A DNA stretch of 64,000 nucleotides, taken from assembly GCA_029265355.1 (NCBI GenBank), contig JAJUJL010000004.1, forward strand, positions 62,001 to 126,000, read 5' to 3'. Shown here in pieces: positions 20,580 through 30,596 of the stretch. This DNA comes from Chloroflexota bacterium (lineage in GTDB: Bacteria; Chloroflexota; Anaerolineae; Anaerolineales; UBA4823). The stretch's first letter is position 1; each line of letters begins with the position of its first letter. The notes beneath the pieces are model-generated. The model saw nothing but the letters and a program-made list of their open reading frames with translations, was not told the DNA's origin and did not search any database. The translations under genes were made by a program, and so were the position numbers.

Positions 20580-21860
20580 ATGAACCGCCTCGTCTTGTAT
20601 GGGCTGCTGGCGTTGCTGCTGGTAGCTTCAGCCTGCAGCCCAAACAGCCCACAGCCCACAGCCTACCCCCAGCCGACACAGACTGAGCCGGCTACCCCCA
20701 CCACAGCTCCTGTCCAGGCCACGCCGACTCGGGAAGGGCCGGTGACATTGCGCATCTGGCTCCCACCTGAATTTGATCCCGAGTCGGGCTCAGAAGCTGG
20801 CGAACTGCTGGCAAACCGGTTAGCGGCGTTCAGCGCCCGCCGCCCGGATGTGCGCCTGGAAGTGCGCATCAAAGCGCCCGATGGACCCGGCGGCATGCTG
20901 GACTCACTGACTGCAGCCAGCGCAGCCGCTCCCCTGGCGCTCCCCGATCTGGTCGCGCTGCCTCGCAACATTCTGGAGGCAGCCACCTTGAAAGGGCTGC
21001 TGCACACATACGATAGCTTGAATTACATATTCGATGATGCGGATTGGTTTAGCTATGCGCAGCAAATGGCGCGCGTGCAAAACAGCGTCTACGGCATCCC
21101 CTTTGCCGGCGACGCACTGATCCTGGTTTATCGCACCACAACCATACCAGCGCCCCCTCGCAATCTAACCGACACGCTGTCTCTGAAGAGCACCCTGGCT
21201 TTTCCAGCAGCCGATCCTCAGGCGCTGTTCATACTGGCGCAGTACCGCCACCTGGGCGGCGCATTATTGGATGAGCATGACAGGCCTTTCTTAGATGTTG
21301 CTCTGCTGGGAGAACTGCTGGGGTATTATCACGAATACGCCTCCGCCGAGGTGACTCCTTTCTGGTTGACTCAGTACCAAACCGACGCCCAGGCCTGGCA
21401 AGCTTACACCGATTCCCAGGTCGACCTGGTGGTTACTTGGGCCTCCCGTTTTCTCAAAGACCAACCCCCCAACAGCCTGATCGCCCCTTTGCCCATGCCG
21501 GACGGTCAAACCAGCACACTGGCGCGAGGTTGGGCGTGGGGCCTGGTCAGCGAAAATTCAGAAACCCAACGCCTGAGCGTCGAGTTGGTTGAATTTCTCA
21601 CAGAGAGCGATTTCATGGCAACCTGGAATCAAGCCGCCGGCTACCTGCCTCCGCGAGCCAGCGCCATGCCCGGTTGGCAAACCAATATTCCGACAGAGAT
21701 GGCGGTTGAAATCCTGACCTCTGCAGAGCTGATTCCTCCTTCAGATGTGCTCAACATCCTCGGTCCCCCCCTGCAAATCGCTACCGCTGAAATACTTAAG
21801 CAGACCACCGACCCGCTGGTCGCTGCCCAAAACGCCGCCTCGCAATTAGAAAAGCCTTAG
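20580..21860 (+). CDS. Extracellular solute-binding lipoprotein (family 1-like)
   Basis: Lipobox LVASACS, Pro/Thr linker, SBP-like fold (LRIWLPPEFDPESGSEAGELLANRLAAFSARRPDVRLEVRIK...YGIPFAGDALILVYRT). Confidence 0.75.
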   Translation: MNRLVLYGLLALLLVASACSPNSPQPTAYPQPTQTEPATPTTAPVQATPTREGPVTLRIWLPPEFDPESGSEAGELLANRLAAFSARRPDVRLEVRIKAPDGPGGMLDSLTAASAAAPLALPDLVALPRNILEAATLKGLLHTYDSLNYIFDDADWFSYAQQMARVQNSVYGIPFAGDALILVYRTTTIPAPPRNLTDTLSLKSTLAFPAADPQALFILAQYRHLGGALLDEHDRPFLDVALLGELLGYYHEYASAEVTPFWLTQYQTDAQAWQAYTDSQVDLVVTWASRFLKDQPPNSLIAPLPMPDGQTSTLARGWAWGLVSENSETQRLSVELVEFLTESDFMATWNQAAGYLPPRASAMPGWQTNIPTEMAVEILTSAELIPPSDVLNILGPPLQIATAEILKQTTDPLVAAQNAASQLEKP

Positions 21861-21897
21861 CCTCAGGGCTCGACGCCTTTGACGATTTGCCGCCCGA

Positions 21898-23133
21898 GTG
21901 TTATCATCGACACAAGCAATGAATAACAGGCATGATCCCGAAGGGCCTGCGCAGCAGCCTCCTGCTCCTGGCAAGCCCGGTGAATTCGACAATGCACCCG
22001 ATACTGGCAGCCGCCTGATCACGCTGTGGAACAACCTCTCACAGGCGGGCCTGGCTGAGTTGACAATTCGGCTGGGCACCAATGCGTTGTTGATATCGCT
22101 CATTCTACTGGTAGCCTGGCTGTTGCGCGCCCTGTACAGTTCCGCACAGACGGGTTCTGCAGAGCAATCCGCCGCCCTGGCGGCGCCCTTGCCAACCACC
22201 CGACCAGCGGAGATCGCCATCCAATTACCCGATTGGCAGCCCGAAACCGCTCAAATGGCAGGCATCACCCGCGCCGCAGCCCCTCACACCACATTACCGA
22301 CCCGGCCGCGGTACGAAGTCAGCAAATACATTGTCCAGCAAGGCGATACACTCTTCGGGATTGCAGACCGGTTCAATCTCAAGCCAGAGACGCTTTTGTG
22401 GAGCAACCAACTCGTGCTGGGAGATAACCCGCACAATTTGCGCCCGGGACAGGAACTGAACATCTTGCCAGTGGACGGCGCATACTACCGCTGGCAGGCC
22501 GGCGATGGCTTGAACGGCGTCTCCAGATTCTTTGGGGTAAAGCCAGAAGATATCATCAACTTCCCCGGCAACAACCTGAACGCCGATACCATCGGCGACT
22601 ATGCCAACCCCAATATCGCAGCGGGTACCTGGCTGGTGGTGCCGAATGGCAGGCGCGAATTCGTCACCTGGAGCGCGCCGGAAATTCCGCGCACCAACCC
22701 TGCCGTGGCGCGCGTGCTGGGGCCTGGCGCATGCAGCTCTGTGGTCGACGGCCCGATCGGCAGCGGAACGTTCATCTGGCCAACCAACAATCATTTCCTC
22801 TCGGGCTTTGATTACTCGCCATCCACCAATCACCCTGGCATTGATATCGATGGTGAAACGGGCGACCCGATCTACGCTGGCGACAATGGCGTTGTGGTTT
22901 ATGCCGGCTGGAATGATTGGGGCTACGGCAACGTGGTGGTCATCAACCACGGCAATGGTTGGCAGACGTTATACGCGCACATGAATACCTACAACGTCGG
23001 CTGCGGGCAGCATGTCTTTCAAGGCAGCCCGATTGGCACAATTGGCAGCACCGGCAACTCGACGGGTTCACACCTGCACTTCGAAATGCTCTACAATGGC
23101 GCCAAGGTCAACCCCTGGGATTACCTGCCATAG
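21898..23133 (+). CDS. LysM and M23 peptidase domain protein
   Basis: LysM (KYIVQQGDTLFGIADRFNLKPETLLWSN); M23 core (HPGIDIDGETGDPIYAGDNGVVVYAG...HGNGWQTLYAHM...GSHLHFEM). Confidence 0.92.
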   Translation: MLSSTQAMNNRHDPEGPAQQPPAPGKPGEFDNAPDTGSRLITLWNNLSQAGLAELTIRLGTNALLISLILLVAWLLRALYSSAQTGSAEQSAALAAPLPTTRPAEIAIQLPDWQPETAQMAGITRAAAPHTTLPTRPRYEVSKYIVQQGDTLFGIADRFNLKPETLLWSNQLVLGDNPHNLRPGQELNILPVDGAYYRWQAGDGLNGVSRFFGVKPEDIINFPGNNLNADTIGDYANPNIAAGTWLVVPNGRREFVTWSAPEIPRTNPAVARVLGPGACSSVVDGPIGSGTFIWPTNNHFLSGFDYSPSTNHPGIDIDGETGDPIYAGDNGVVVYAGWNDWGYGNVVVINHGNGWQTLYAHMNTYNVGCGQHVFQGSPIGTIGSTGNSTGSHLHFEMLYNGAKVNPWDYLP

Positions 23134-23169
23134 AGCAATGCAATGGACGGGAAATGCCCACCACGGCGA

Positions 23170-24060
23170 TTATTTCTTGCGTATCCCGCGCTGAGCGATG
23201 ATCAATTGATCTAAAATGTGAACCGGGAATAACCACGCCATGAGGGCGCCAATGCGTGCATCCCGCCCGACCAGGTAACGCCGTTTGGGTTTCGCCGCGC
23301 CCAAAGCGTGCGCCACCACTCGCGATACTTCTTCAACCGGCGTCCCCCCTGTTTTTGAGGCAGTGCGCTTCGCCAGCTTGTCCATGATCACACCATAATA
23401 CTGCTCCGCCGCTTGCGGTAATCGGCTGCGCAGTTCCTGCGCCGAGCGAATGGATTTGTCCCAAATCGGCGTGGCAATCCTGCCTGGCTCCACCACCGCC
23501 ACATGAATTCCCCAGGGCATCAATTCACGGTGCAAAGCATCGGCCATGGCATTCACGGCAAACTTGGAAGCCGAATACGGCCCCAGCATAGGCGTCGTCA
23601 CCCGACCGCTGATCGACCCGACGAACACCAGCCTGCCCCTGCCTTTGCGCAGCAACGGTAGGAAAGCCTGGGTGACTTGAAGCTGCCCGATCACGTTGAT
23701 TTCTATCTGGCGGCGGAATTCCGCCAGGGGGATGAATTCCAGCGGCGAAGCCACCGCGACGCCGGCATTGTTGACCAGACCCGCCAGTCCTGGCACGCCA
23801 GCTTGAGATTCGATTGACTTTTGCGCCTGGCGGACGCTCTCCTCATCGGTAACATCCAAAAACAACCATTGAAGCGCGCCCGAGGCGTCGCGTTGCAGCG
23901 CCTCGCCATCCTCCAACTTGCGAACCCCAGCAAACACCTGGTAGCCGAGCTCGCTCAGGTGCAAGGCGCAGGCGCGGCCAATTCCCGTCGAGGCGCCGGT
24001 GACCAGCACTGCGCCCGGTTTGCCATCCATAGATCGCTGCATCGCTCTTCCTATAGACAC
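23170..24060 (-). CDS. Short-chain dehydrogenase/reductase
   Basis: VLVTGASTGIGRACALHL, NNAGVAV, YSASKFAVNAM. Confidence 0.92.
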   Translation of the reverse strand: MSIGRAMQRSMDGKPGAVLVTGASTGIGRACALHLSELGYQVFAGVRKLEDGEALQRDASGALQWLFLDVTDEESVRQAQKSIESQAGVPGLAGLVNNAGVAVASPLEFIPLAEFRRQIEINVIGQLQVTQAFLPLLRKGRGRLVFVGSISGRVTTPMLGPYSASKFAVNAMADALHRELMPWGIHVAVVEPGRIATPIWDKSIRSAQELRSRLPQAAEQYYGVIMDKLAKRTASKTGGTPVEEVSRVVAHALGAAKPKRRYLVGRDARIGALMAWLFPVHILDQLIIAQRGIRKK

Positions 24061-25337
24061 ACAGCTAAAAACGGCACCAGCATCTCATCCGAATGCAAGC
24101 CGCCGTGGCGACCGATCAAGGGATTGTCTTTGTCCGCCCACCATAAGTAGGCGCCGCCGCGCCCCACCAGCACCACGTCTCCCAGGCGATCGTACAAGTT
24201 GGGATGCAGCGCGCCGGGTCCAAACAAGCCTGTTTGGACAGCATGCACCGGATCTAACCAGGCAAACTGCCCTGGCCAGGTGCGATCCAGGTATTCGCGC
24301 GCCGCTTCGATTTGGCCAGGTTTGATGAACAAATACGCCAGGCGATTTTCGCCGCTGGGCTGGATGTGCAACCGGCGCGCCAGGCTGGGATGGCGACGCA
24401 GCTCATAATGCGCATCGAGCTGCGTGGTGAGATGGCCATGGTCGGCTGCCAGCAGCAAAAGCGTATCCTGGCGCGCCCTGGCAGGCAACTTGTCCAGGAA
24501 ATACTGCTGCATGGCGGCGCTGAAGGCGTCGAACTCCGCCTGGGTGCGCTCATCATCTGGGCCGTAGACGTGGGAAAAATGATCGACTTCGCTCCAATAG
24601 ACCCAGGTATAAAAACGCTCGGGCTCAGGCGATTCGACCAAACGGCGAAGATTGACCCACAATTCGGCCGCCGTGCCAAAAGCGCGCACCCGAGCGCCAT
24701 TCAACAGCATCTCTGATAACCCCGAGTAGGCGATGCTGTGGTGCTGCATGGCGTAGGTGGGAATGTCAAAGCCTGCCAGGTGCGACGCCAGCGTGCGCAG
24801 CGGCATGAATTTCTGCGGCTCGAAGCCTGCCAGTGAGAGGCTGCCTGCGCTGCCGCGGGCAAAACTCATCGGTGCATGCAGGATCATATTCGCCACCACG
24901 CCGTATTCTTTCAACCACATCTCATAGCCCAGGATGCCATGCTCGGCGGCGCTGCGCCCGGTCCACAGGCTGGTGAGCGCCGAGGCGGTGGTGCTGGGAG
25001 TAATCGATGTGAGCGGGCTGAAAACCCCACGCGCCAGAAGATCCCCCCATACCTGGGCGTTGCCCTGCCTCATCCAACGTTTGAAACGGTGCAGGGATAG
25101 GCCATCCATCAGCACCAGGATCACCCGGTGAACGGGTTCTCCCAGTTGATTTAAGATCTCGGTGTGCAACGCTCCAGCGCCCAGCGGCGGCGCGCCGAGC
25201 ATTCTACAAATAGTGGAAGGCAAATTCAGAATCGAATAACCGTGGTAATTGGGATAAAGCATACCAGCGCCCAGGTCGAGCTCCGGCAGGCGGTGCTGCT
25301 GCAGGCGCGGCAAGATACTTTGAGTCAGGTCAGGCAT
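24051..25337 (-). CDS. Alkaline phosphatase superfamily (nucleotide pyrophosphatase/phosphodiesterase-like) protein
   Basis: VILVLMDGLSLHRF, SITPSTTASALTSLWTGRSAAEHGILGYEMW, LLLAADHGHLTTQ. Confidence 0.85.
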   Translation of the reverse strand: MPDLTQSILPRLQQHRLPELDLGAGMLYPNYHGYSILNLPSTICRMLGAPPLGAGALHTEILNQLGEPVHRVILVLMDGLSLHRFKRWMRQGNAQVWGDLLARGVFSPLTSITPSTTASALTSLWTGRSAAEHGILGYEMWLKEYGVVANMILHAPMSFARGSAGSLSLAGFEPQKFMPLRTLASHLAGFDIPTYAMQHHSIAYSGLSEMLLNGARVRAFGTAAELWVNLRRLVESPEPERFYTWVYWSEVDHFSHVYGPDDERTQAEFDAFSAAMQQYFLDKLPARARQDTLLLLAADHGHLTTQLDAHYELRRHPSLARRLHIQPSGENRLAYLFIKPGQIEAAREYLDRTWPGQFAWLDPVHAVQTGLFGPGALHPNLYDRLGDVVLVGRGGAYLWWADKDNPLIGRHGGLHSDEMLVPFLAVCL

Positions 25338-25355
25338 TCCCTCACCGCCCTCAGC

Positions 25356-27200
25356 CTAGACGTAGCGTTCTCGCAGTGTCGAGCTGATGTAATCCATAGT
25401 AGCGACCACGATCGCAATGGCCAGCATCTGGGCGCTGGCGGCGCGGTAGTTGAGCAGGTTGATATTCTGCTGGAGCAGGAAACCGATGCCGCCGCCGCCC
25501 ACAAATCCAATGATGGTGGACATGCGCACATTGATATCCCAACGATACATGGTGTAGGAGATATAGGGAGGTATGATTTGCGGGATGACAGCGTAAACGA
25601 TGGTTTGCAGGCGATTGGCGCCGGTCGCCTCGATTGCCTCCAGCGGTCCAGGCAAGATACTTTCCACCTGTTCAGAATATAATTTGGCTAAACTGACGAT
25701 AGTGTGCAAGCCCAAGGCCATCACCCCTGCGAAAGGACCAATGCCAACCGCAATCACAAAAACGATCGCCATCACCAGCGCCTCAATCGAGCGCAGCGTG
25801 TTCAGGATCGTACGCGTAACCGTATAAACCGCTAATCCAATGGGCAGGGAAGTCTTGGCCTCGGTGAATAGAGCCAGCAGCGCCCCAGCAGCAGCCCCAA
25901 CTAAAGACATCCCCCATCGAGTGATATCAGGCCTGTTAAGCTCGTACAACCATTCAATCGCCTGTCCAAGCAAAGCCAATACTACCGCGCCCGCAGTGGT
26001 GGCAAGCACCAGGTTCATCAATTTGACCTGTGATTTGGTAAGCTTTTCAGTGCCCCGCTGTCCCAAGCGGCTAAAAAAGCTGCTCACCGCGCCGCCAACC
26101 GCCAGCGAGCCGACGACAGGCGTAATCGTACGAATGATATCGCCCGACTGTACCATGAAGTTGCCCAGGAATTCGAAAGATCCGAGCCTGTCTCCGATCA
26201 GCGCTCCGAGGTTTACCATCAAGCTTGCCACCTGGTAAAGGCCAAAGAAACCGACAAGCGCGGCCAGAAATAAACTTGCCAATCGAGCAATCCGTAATGG
26301 GACGCCCGGCGTTTGCGTTTCCATTTCGGGCAGCGCCCAACGCGCAGCCAGCATGGCTGCAACCGGCGCTAACGCCCCACCCAGCAGATTCAGATAAATA
26401 TTTTCCGCCAACGGGGCGCTGAAAGCGCTAACCTGGTCCACCACGAAATAGCCTCCCACAATACCAACCGGCCATCCCAGGATAGATAAAGAAATGCTCC
26501 CCAATGGAGATTTAACCGACTTCATTAAGTTGCGGGCTGCGATGAAGCTGAGGGGAATTGCCAGTATGGTTCCCAGCGTGGTCGCCAGCAAAGCCAGGAA
26601 CACGGTTTCGACGATCTTCTCCCAGGTATCGCGAGCGGTATCGGTAAGCTGCGGCAGTCCCGTGTTGCGGCGCAGTGTGGCGCGCACGTACTGGGCTTGC
26701 GGACTCTGCCGGTCGGGGATCTTCAGCGTGGCGACAAAATGCCCCTCAGCATCCGTGGCAACGGTATCACTGCCCAAGGCAAGTTTGGTGGTTGGATCAT
26801 TACCGGGGATAAAACGCAGCGCGCCCTCTGCGTTGGGGTAGAAATTAAAACCTTCGACCTGAATTGTGTCGCCGGGATTGGCGCAGCCTGGAGAAAAAAC
26901 CAGGTAAGGAGCAGAGCGATCCTCAGGTGTGGGGGCTGGCACACTGCCGCCTTCCGGGCAGGGGACGTAAATGGGGGTATTGACAACCGATTCATCCTGT
27001 TTGTAGGTGAACAGGTCGGGTTGGAACAGAGCGCGAGTGACACGCACCAGGCTTTCCTGGCGTTGGGGGCTGCGCAGCTCATCCAGATTGACTTGGGTGA
27101 TCTCAAAACCGTACGCGTACACCACGAAAACCAGCAGGATGGTTGCACCAAGCCGTACAGATTTCCAGAGAGAGGTGTTTTTAGTCGTTGTTGATTTCAT
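25356..27200 (-). CDS. phnE: Phosphonate-type ABC transporter permease (PhnE-like) with Ig-like insertion and extra membrane segments
   Basis: PhnE-like halves (DTWEKIVETVFLALLATTLGTILAIPLSFIAARNL ... TRTILNTLRSIEALVMAIVFVIAVGIGPFAGVMALGLHTIVSLAKLYSEQVE...INVRMSTIIGFVGGGGIGFLL) separated by ~220 aa. Confidence 0.85.
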   Translation of the reverse strand: MKSTTTKNTSLWKSVRLGATILLVFVVYAYGFEITQVNLDELRSPQRQESLVRVTRALFQPDLFTYKQDESVVNTPIYVPCPEGGSVPAPTPEDRSAPYLVFSPGCANPGDTIQVEGFNFYPNAEGALRFIPGNDPTTKLALGSDTVATDAEGHFVATLKIPDRQSPQAQYVRATLRRNTGLPQLTDTARDTWEKIVETVFLALLATTLGTILAIPLSFIAARNLMKSVKSPLGSISLSILGWPVGIVGGYFVVDQVSAFSAPLAENIYLNLLGGALAPVAAMLAARWALPEMETQTPGVPLRIARLASLFLAALVGFFGLYQVASLMVNLGALIGDRLGSFEFLGNFMVQSGDIIRTITPVVGSLAVGGAVSSFFSRLGQRGTEKLTKSQVKLMNLVLATTAGAVVLALLGQAIEWLYELNRPDITRWGMSLVGAAAGALLALFTEAKTSLPIGLAVYTVTRTILNTLRSIEALVMAIVFVIAVGIGPFAGVMALGLHTIVSLAKLYSEQVESILPGPLEAIEATGANRLQTIVYAVIPQIIPPYISYTMYRWDINVRMSTIIGFVGGGGIGFLLQQNINLLNYRAASAQMLAIAIVVATMDYISSTLRERYV

Positions 27201-27949
27201 CCCACACGCTCAGCTTCTCGTCCATAAATATCTTTGAACTTCTCATCATCGATCTCGCTTGGCAGCCCCTCAAAAACCAGCCGGCCCTCGTTGAGCGCAA
27301 TCACCCGGTCAGCGTAGCGGTGCACCAGATCCAGGAAATGCAGGCTGCATAAGACAGTGACGCCGTCTTTCTTATTGATCTCCTCCAGGTGTTTCATGAT
27401 GCTGTGCGCCAACACTGGATCCAGGCTGGCGACCGGCTCATCCGCCAGGATCATCTCGGGATCCTGCATTAACGCCCGAGCGATGCCCACACGCTGCTGC
27501 TGTCCGCCGCTCAGCTCATCAGCGCGCATGTTCGCCTTATCAGCAATCCCCACCCGCGCCAGTTGGCGCATGGCATTCTTCACGTCCTGGTCGGGAAAAC
27601 GGTTCAGCAGGCTCCAGGCCGGGTTGATATACCCCAGGCGGCCAGCCAGCACATTGGTAATCACCTTCGAGCGGTGCACCAGGTTGAAGTGCTGGAAAAC
27701 CATACCGATCCTACGCCGGATGCGGCGCATTTCATCTGGAGAAGCAGCCGTGATATCTACACCATTCCAGATGATCTGCCCGGCAGTGGGCTCGATCAAC
27801 CGGTTGATACAGCGCAACAAGGTAGACTTGCCGGAACCGCTCAGCCCAATTACCGCGAGAAATTGCCCGCTGGGTACCGTAAAGCTGATGTCGGTCAGCG
27901 CTTGCACACCGCCATCATAGACCTTGGTCAGATTCTTTACCTCTAGCAT
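27197..27949 (-). CDS. phnC: Phosphonate ABC transporter ATP-binding protein
   Basis: Walker A GLSGSGKSTLLRCI, signature LSGGQQQRVGIARAL, Walker B MILADEP; adjacent to phnE-like gene. Confidence 0.9.
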   Translation of the reverse strand: MLEVKNLTKVYDGGVQALTDISFTVPSGQFLAVIGLSGSGKSTLLRCINRLIEPTAGQIIWNGVDITAASPDEMRRIRRRIGMVFQHFNLVHRSKVITNVLAGRLGYINPAWSLLNRFPDQDVKNAMRQLARVGIADKANMRADELSGGQQQRVGIARALMQDPEMILADEPVASLDPVLAHSIMKHLEEINKKDGVTVLCSLHFLDLVHRYADRVIALNEGRLVFEGLPSEIDDEKFKDIYGREAERVG

Positions 27950-28015
27950 AGCTCACCCGCATCCTGCCACGTGGGATAGACAGACTGCCACAATTTTACC
28001 AGAATGACAAAAAAC

Positions 28016-28044
28016 ATTCGGGCAGGGGTAATCCCTGCCCGAAT
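28016..28044 (-). terminator. Rho-independent terminator after fused substrate-binding protein gene
   Basis: ATTCGGGCAGGG...CCTGCCCGAAT hairpin followed on minus strand by GTTTTTTGTC. Confidence 0.8.
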
Positions 28045-28065
28045 GGTGTCTCAAACGCAGAACGC

Positions 28066-30474
28066 CTACTTCAAAGTCTCGAGGGTGATGCCGGACTCGG
28101 CAACCATCAAGCGAATGAAATCGTATTCGGCGTCGGTGGCTGGCACCAGGCCAGACCAGCCGTAGAAGTCCTCGCTGCCCAAGGATTGAGCCCAGCCTTC
28201 GGACTCAGCAAACGCTGCCAGTGCATCCGAGATCTGCGCTCGCACTTCAGCGGGGAACTCAGGGCTGAAGGACAGCGTGTCATTGGGGATATCCGGGGAC
28301 AGGGTCAGGATGCGCACTTTCGCAACCACATCCGGGAACTCTTCGCGGATGTTGGCGCGTGCATCCAGGATCCGGTAACCTTCGCACAGGAGCTGCGATT
28401 TATCTTCGTTCAGCGCGCAGCTATTGACGTCCACAGGAACTTCGGGATCCATGCCCGGCTGCCAGGGCTCAGCGCCCTCGGGCGCGGCCCACGGGCTGTA
28501 GAAAGCGGTGGCAAAGTCGGCTTCACCGGTGTACACCGCGCGCACAGCCTGCGGGTGACCGCCAGCTTCGAGCGTCTCACCGGGCGTTACCCCAGCTTCC
28601 TTCAGCATCACGGTCGGGACCAGGTATCCGGAGGTAGAGCCAGCATCTGGGTAAGCCCACTTTTTGCCTTCGAGATCCTCGATGCTCTGGATGTCGCTGT
28701 CACGGGCCACCACGATCATGGTCCAGTACACACCCCAGCCGCGGCGTTCCGCCTTGAAGGCCACGTCCACGCCGCATAACTGGTTGGCGAGCACATACCC
28801 AAAGGCCGGAATGAAAGCCATGGTGTTCGTTGGCGATGCACACATCTCTTCAATGGTGGCGGCGTAAGAAGTCGGTACGGAGACTTCGAACTCCAGACCA
28901 GTGGCTTCTTTCAATGCAGCAGCCATCACCTCGCCACCAGTCACGATCACATTTGCGTCCACCGATGGGACGAACAACACCTTGATCGGGTTGTCCACCG
29001 TGCCAATCGGCACAGGGGTAGCAGTCGGTTCAGGTGTGGGGGTGGGCGGCAGCGGCGTCGGCAGTGGGGAAGTCAGTGATTCTGCCAGAATGGCGTTGGC
29101 CTCTTCATCCAGAGCGCCCAAGGTGGAAGCAACATCAGCGCCATCGGCAATCGCAGCCATGGCTTCGCCAACCTTGACGCGCACTGGGTCGTAGTTGGGC
29201 ACGGGCGGCTCGAAACGACCGTATTTCAACAGATCGAAGGCGGTCTTATACGCCGGGTTCGCCGCGAAGTATTCGGTGAGACCCTCGGCAACGCTGGCGC
29301 GCACCGGGAAATACTGGCTGGCCTGAGCCCACTTGGCCTGTACTTCAGAGCTGGTATAGTATTTGACAAACAACCAGGAAGCCAGCTCATTTTCCGGAGT
29401 GGTCTTGGGCAGGCTAACGCTGGCGCCGTAGATGTTCATCACCGGGTCAGGCGTTGTGTGTGGGATGGCTGCCACGCTCCAGGCATGCTTGGAGCCGGCG
29501 TCCACTGCCTGCTGGTAGAAAGGCAAGCCCGAGCTGGATCCGACCGTGAACAACGTTGTGCCTGCGCCAAAGTTGGTCTGATCGCCGAAGTTCTCGGTCA
29601 CCACGCGAGCGCAACCGCTGTTGAACAGGTCCTGGAGGAATTCCATGGCTGCGACTGCAGCGTCGCTGGTATAGGTGTACTTGCTGTTGTTGTAGTCAAA
29701 GATATCGCCGCCAAAAGCGAACGTCCAGGAAGCAAAGCGAGAGGCGTCGACGCTGAGCTCATAGCCCATGCTGCCTTCGCCGGTTGCTTTAGAGAAAGGC
29801 TGCTCGACGGCTTTGCAGGCCATTTCCTTGAACTGCTCGGGGGTCTCAGGCGGACCGTCGTAGCCCAATTCCTTGAGCCAGTCGATATTGTAGTACAGCA
29901 CTTCCATCGAACGGTTGGGAGCGATACCCAGGCGAGCGCCATCGTAGATGGAGAAAACATCCTGGGCCAGGAAGCTCTGGAAGAAGTCAGCCTTGTCTGC
30001 CTCGCTGAGGCCCCACTTCGGGCTGTCAAACAGGGTATTGAGATCCACCAGACCCTCACCTAGCTGGTAAGTGGCCATCTGGTTCTGGTAGGCAACCACA
30101 ACACCCGGGGCGTCCGGGGTGTTGAGCACGCCCAGCATTTTATTGAAGATATCGGCATAGCTGCCCTGATATTCAGCCACAACCGTGATTCCCCATTCGT
30201 TGGTGGCGTTGAACTCGTCCACGATCTCCTGAAGCGCGGCTTCGCGAGAGCGAGTGTGCTGATGCCAAAAAACAACTGTCTGGCCGCTGGGATCAACATC
30301 TGCCCAAATATCTTCGGGCTCGGCCGGCGCTGGCGGCTCAGTGGCCTGCGCGGCTGGCGGCTCAGTGGCTTCTGCCGTCGGCGCCGGGGTGGGCGCTGGT
30401 TGGCAGGCTGCCAGTACAAAACTGGCAACCATCAAGACGGCCAACAGCTTGAAGAACATATTATTCTTTTTCAT
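28066..30474 (-). CDS. Fused ABC substrate-binding lipoprotein: UgpB-like (family 1) domain + PhnD-like domain
   Basis: Start trimmed to MKKNNMFFKLLAVLMVASFVLAACQ (lipobox). N-domain: VVFWHQHTRSREAALQEIVDEFNATNEWGITV...; Pro/Thr linker LPTPLPPTPTPEPTATPVP; C-domain: PIKVLFVPSVDANVIVTGGEVMAAALKEATGLEFEVSVPTSYAATIEEMCASPTNTMAFIPAFGYVLA. Confidence 0.9.
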   Translation of the reverse strand: MKKNNMFFKLLAVLMVASFVLAACQPAPTPAPTAEATEPPAAQATEPPAPAEPEDIWADVDPSGQTVVFWHQHTRSREAALQEIVDEFNATNEWGITVVAEYQGSYADIFNKMLGVLNTPDAPGVVVAYQNQMATYQLGEGLVDLNTLFDSPKWGLSEADKADFFQSFLAQDVFSIYDGARLGIAPNRSMEVLYYNIDWLKELGYDGPPETPEQFKEMACKAVEQPFSKATGEGSMGYELSVDASRFASWTFAFGGDIFDYNNSKYTYTSDAAVAAMEFLQDLFNSGCARVVTENFGDQTNFGAGTTLFTVGSSSGLPFYQQAVDAGSKHAWSVAAIPHTTPDPVMNIYGASVSLPKTTPENELASWLFVKYYTSSEVQAKWAQASQYFPVRASVAEGLTEYFAANPAYKTAFDLLKYGRFEPPVPNYDPVRVKVGEAMAAIADGADVASTLGALDEEANAILAESLTSPLPTPLPPTPTPEPTATPVPIGTVDNPIKVLFVPSVDANVIVTGGEVMAAALKEATGLEFEVSVPTSYAATIEEMCASPTNTMAFIPAFGYVLANQLCGVDVAFKAERRGWGVYWTMIVVARDSDIQSIEDLEGKKWAYPDAGSTSGYLVPTVMLKEAGVTPGETLEAGGHPQAVRAVYTGEADFATAFYSPWAAPEGAEPWQPGMDPEVPVDVNSCALNEDKSQLLCEGYRILDARANIREEFPDVVAKVRILTLSPDIPNDTLSFSPEFPAEVRAQISDALAAFAESEGWAQSLGSEDFYGWSGLVPATDAEYDFIRLMVAESGITLETLK

Positions 30475-30596
30475 AGTTCTTTCTTCTCCTCTACAGATTT
30501 TCTCGATCGGAAATGGAATGGACAGATAAGACAACAATTCTTTGCCAGAATCACCTCCTCGATGTTGGCGGGCGCAACCCGCGCACTTGATATATT

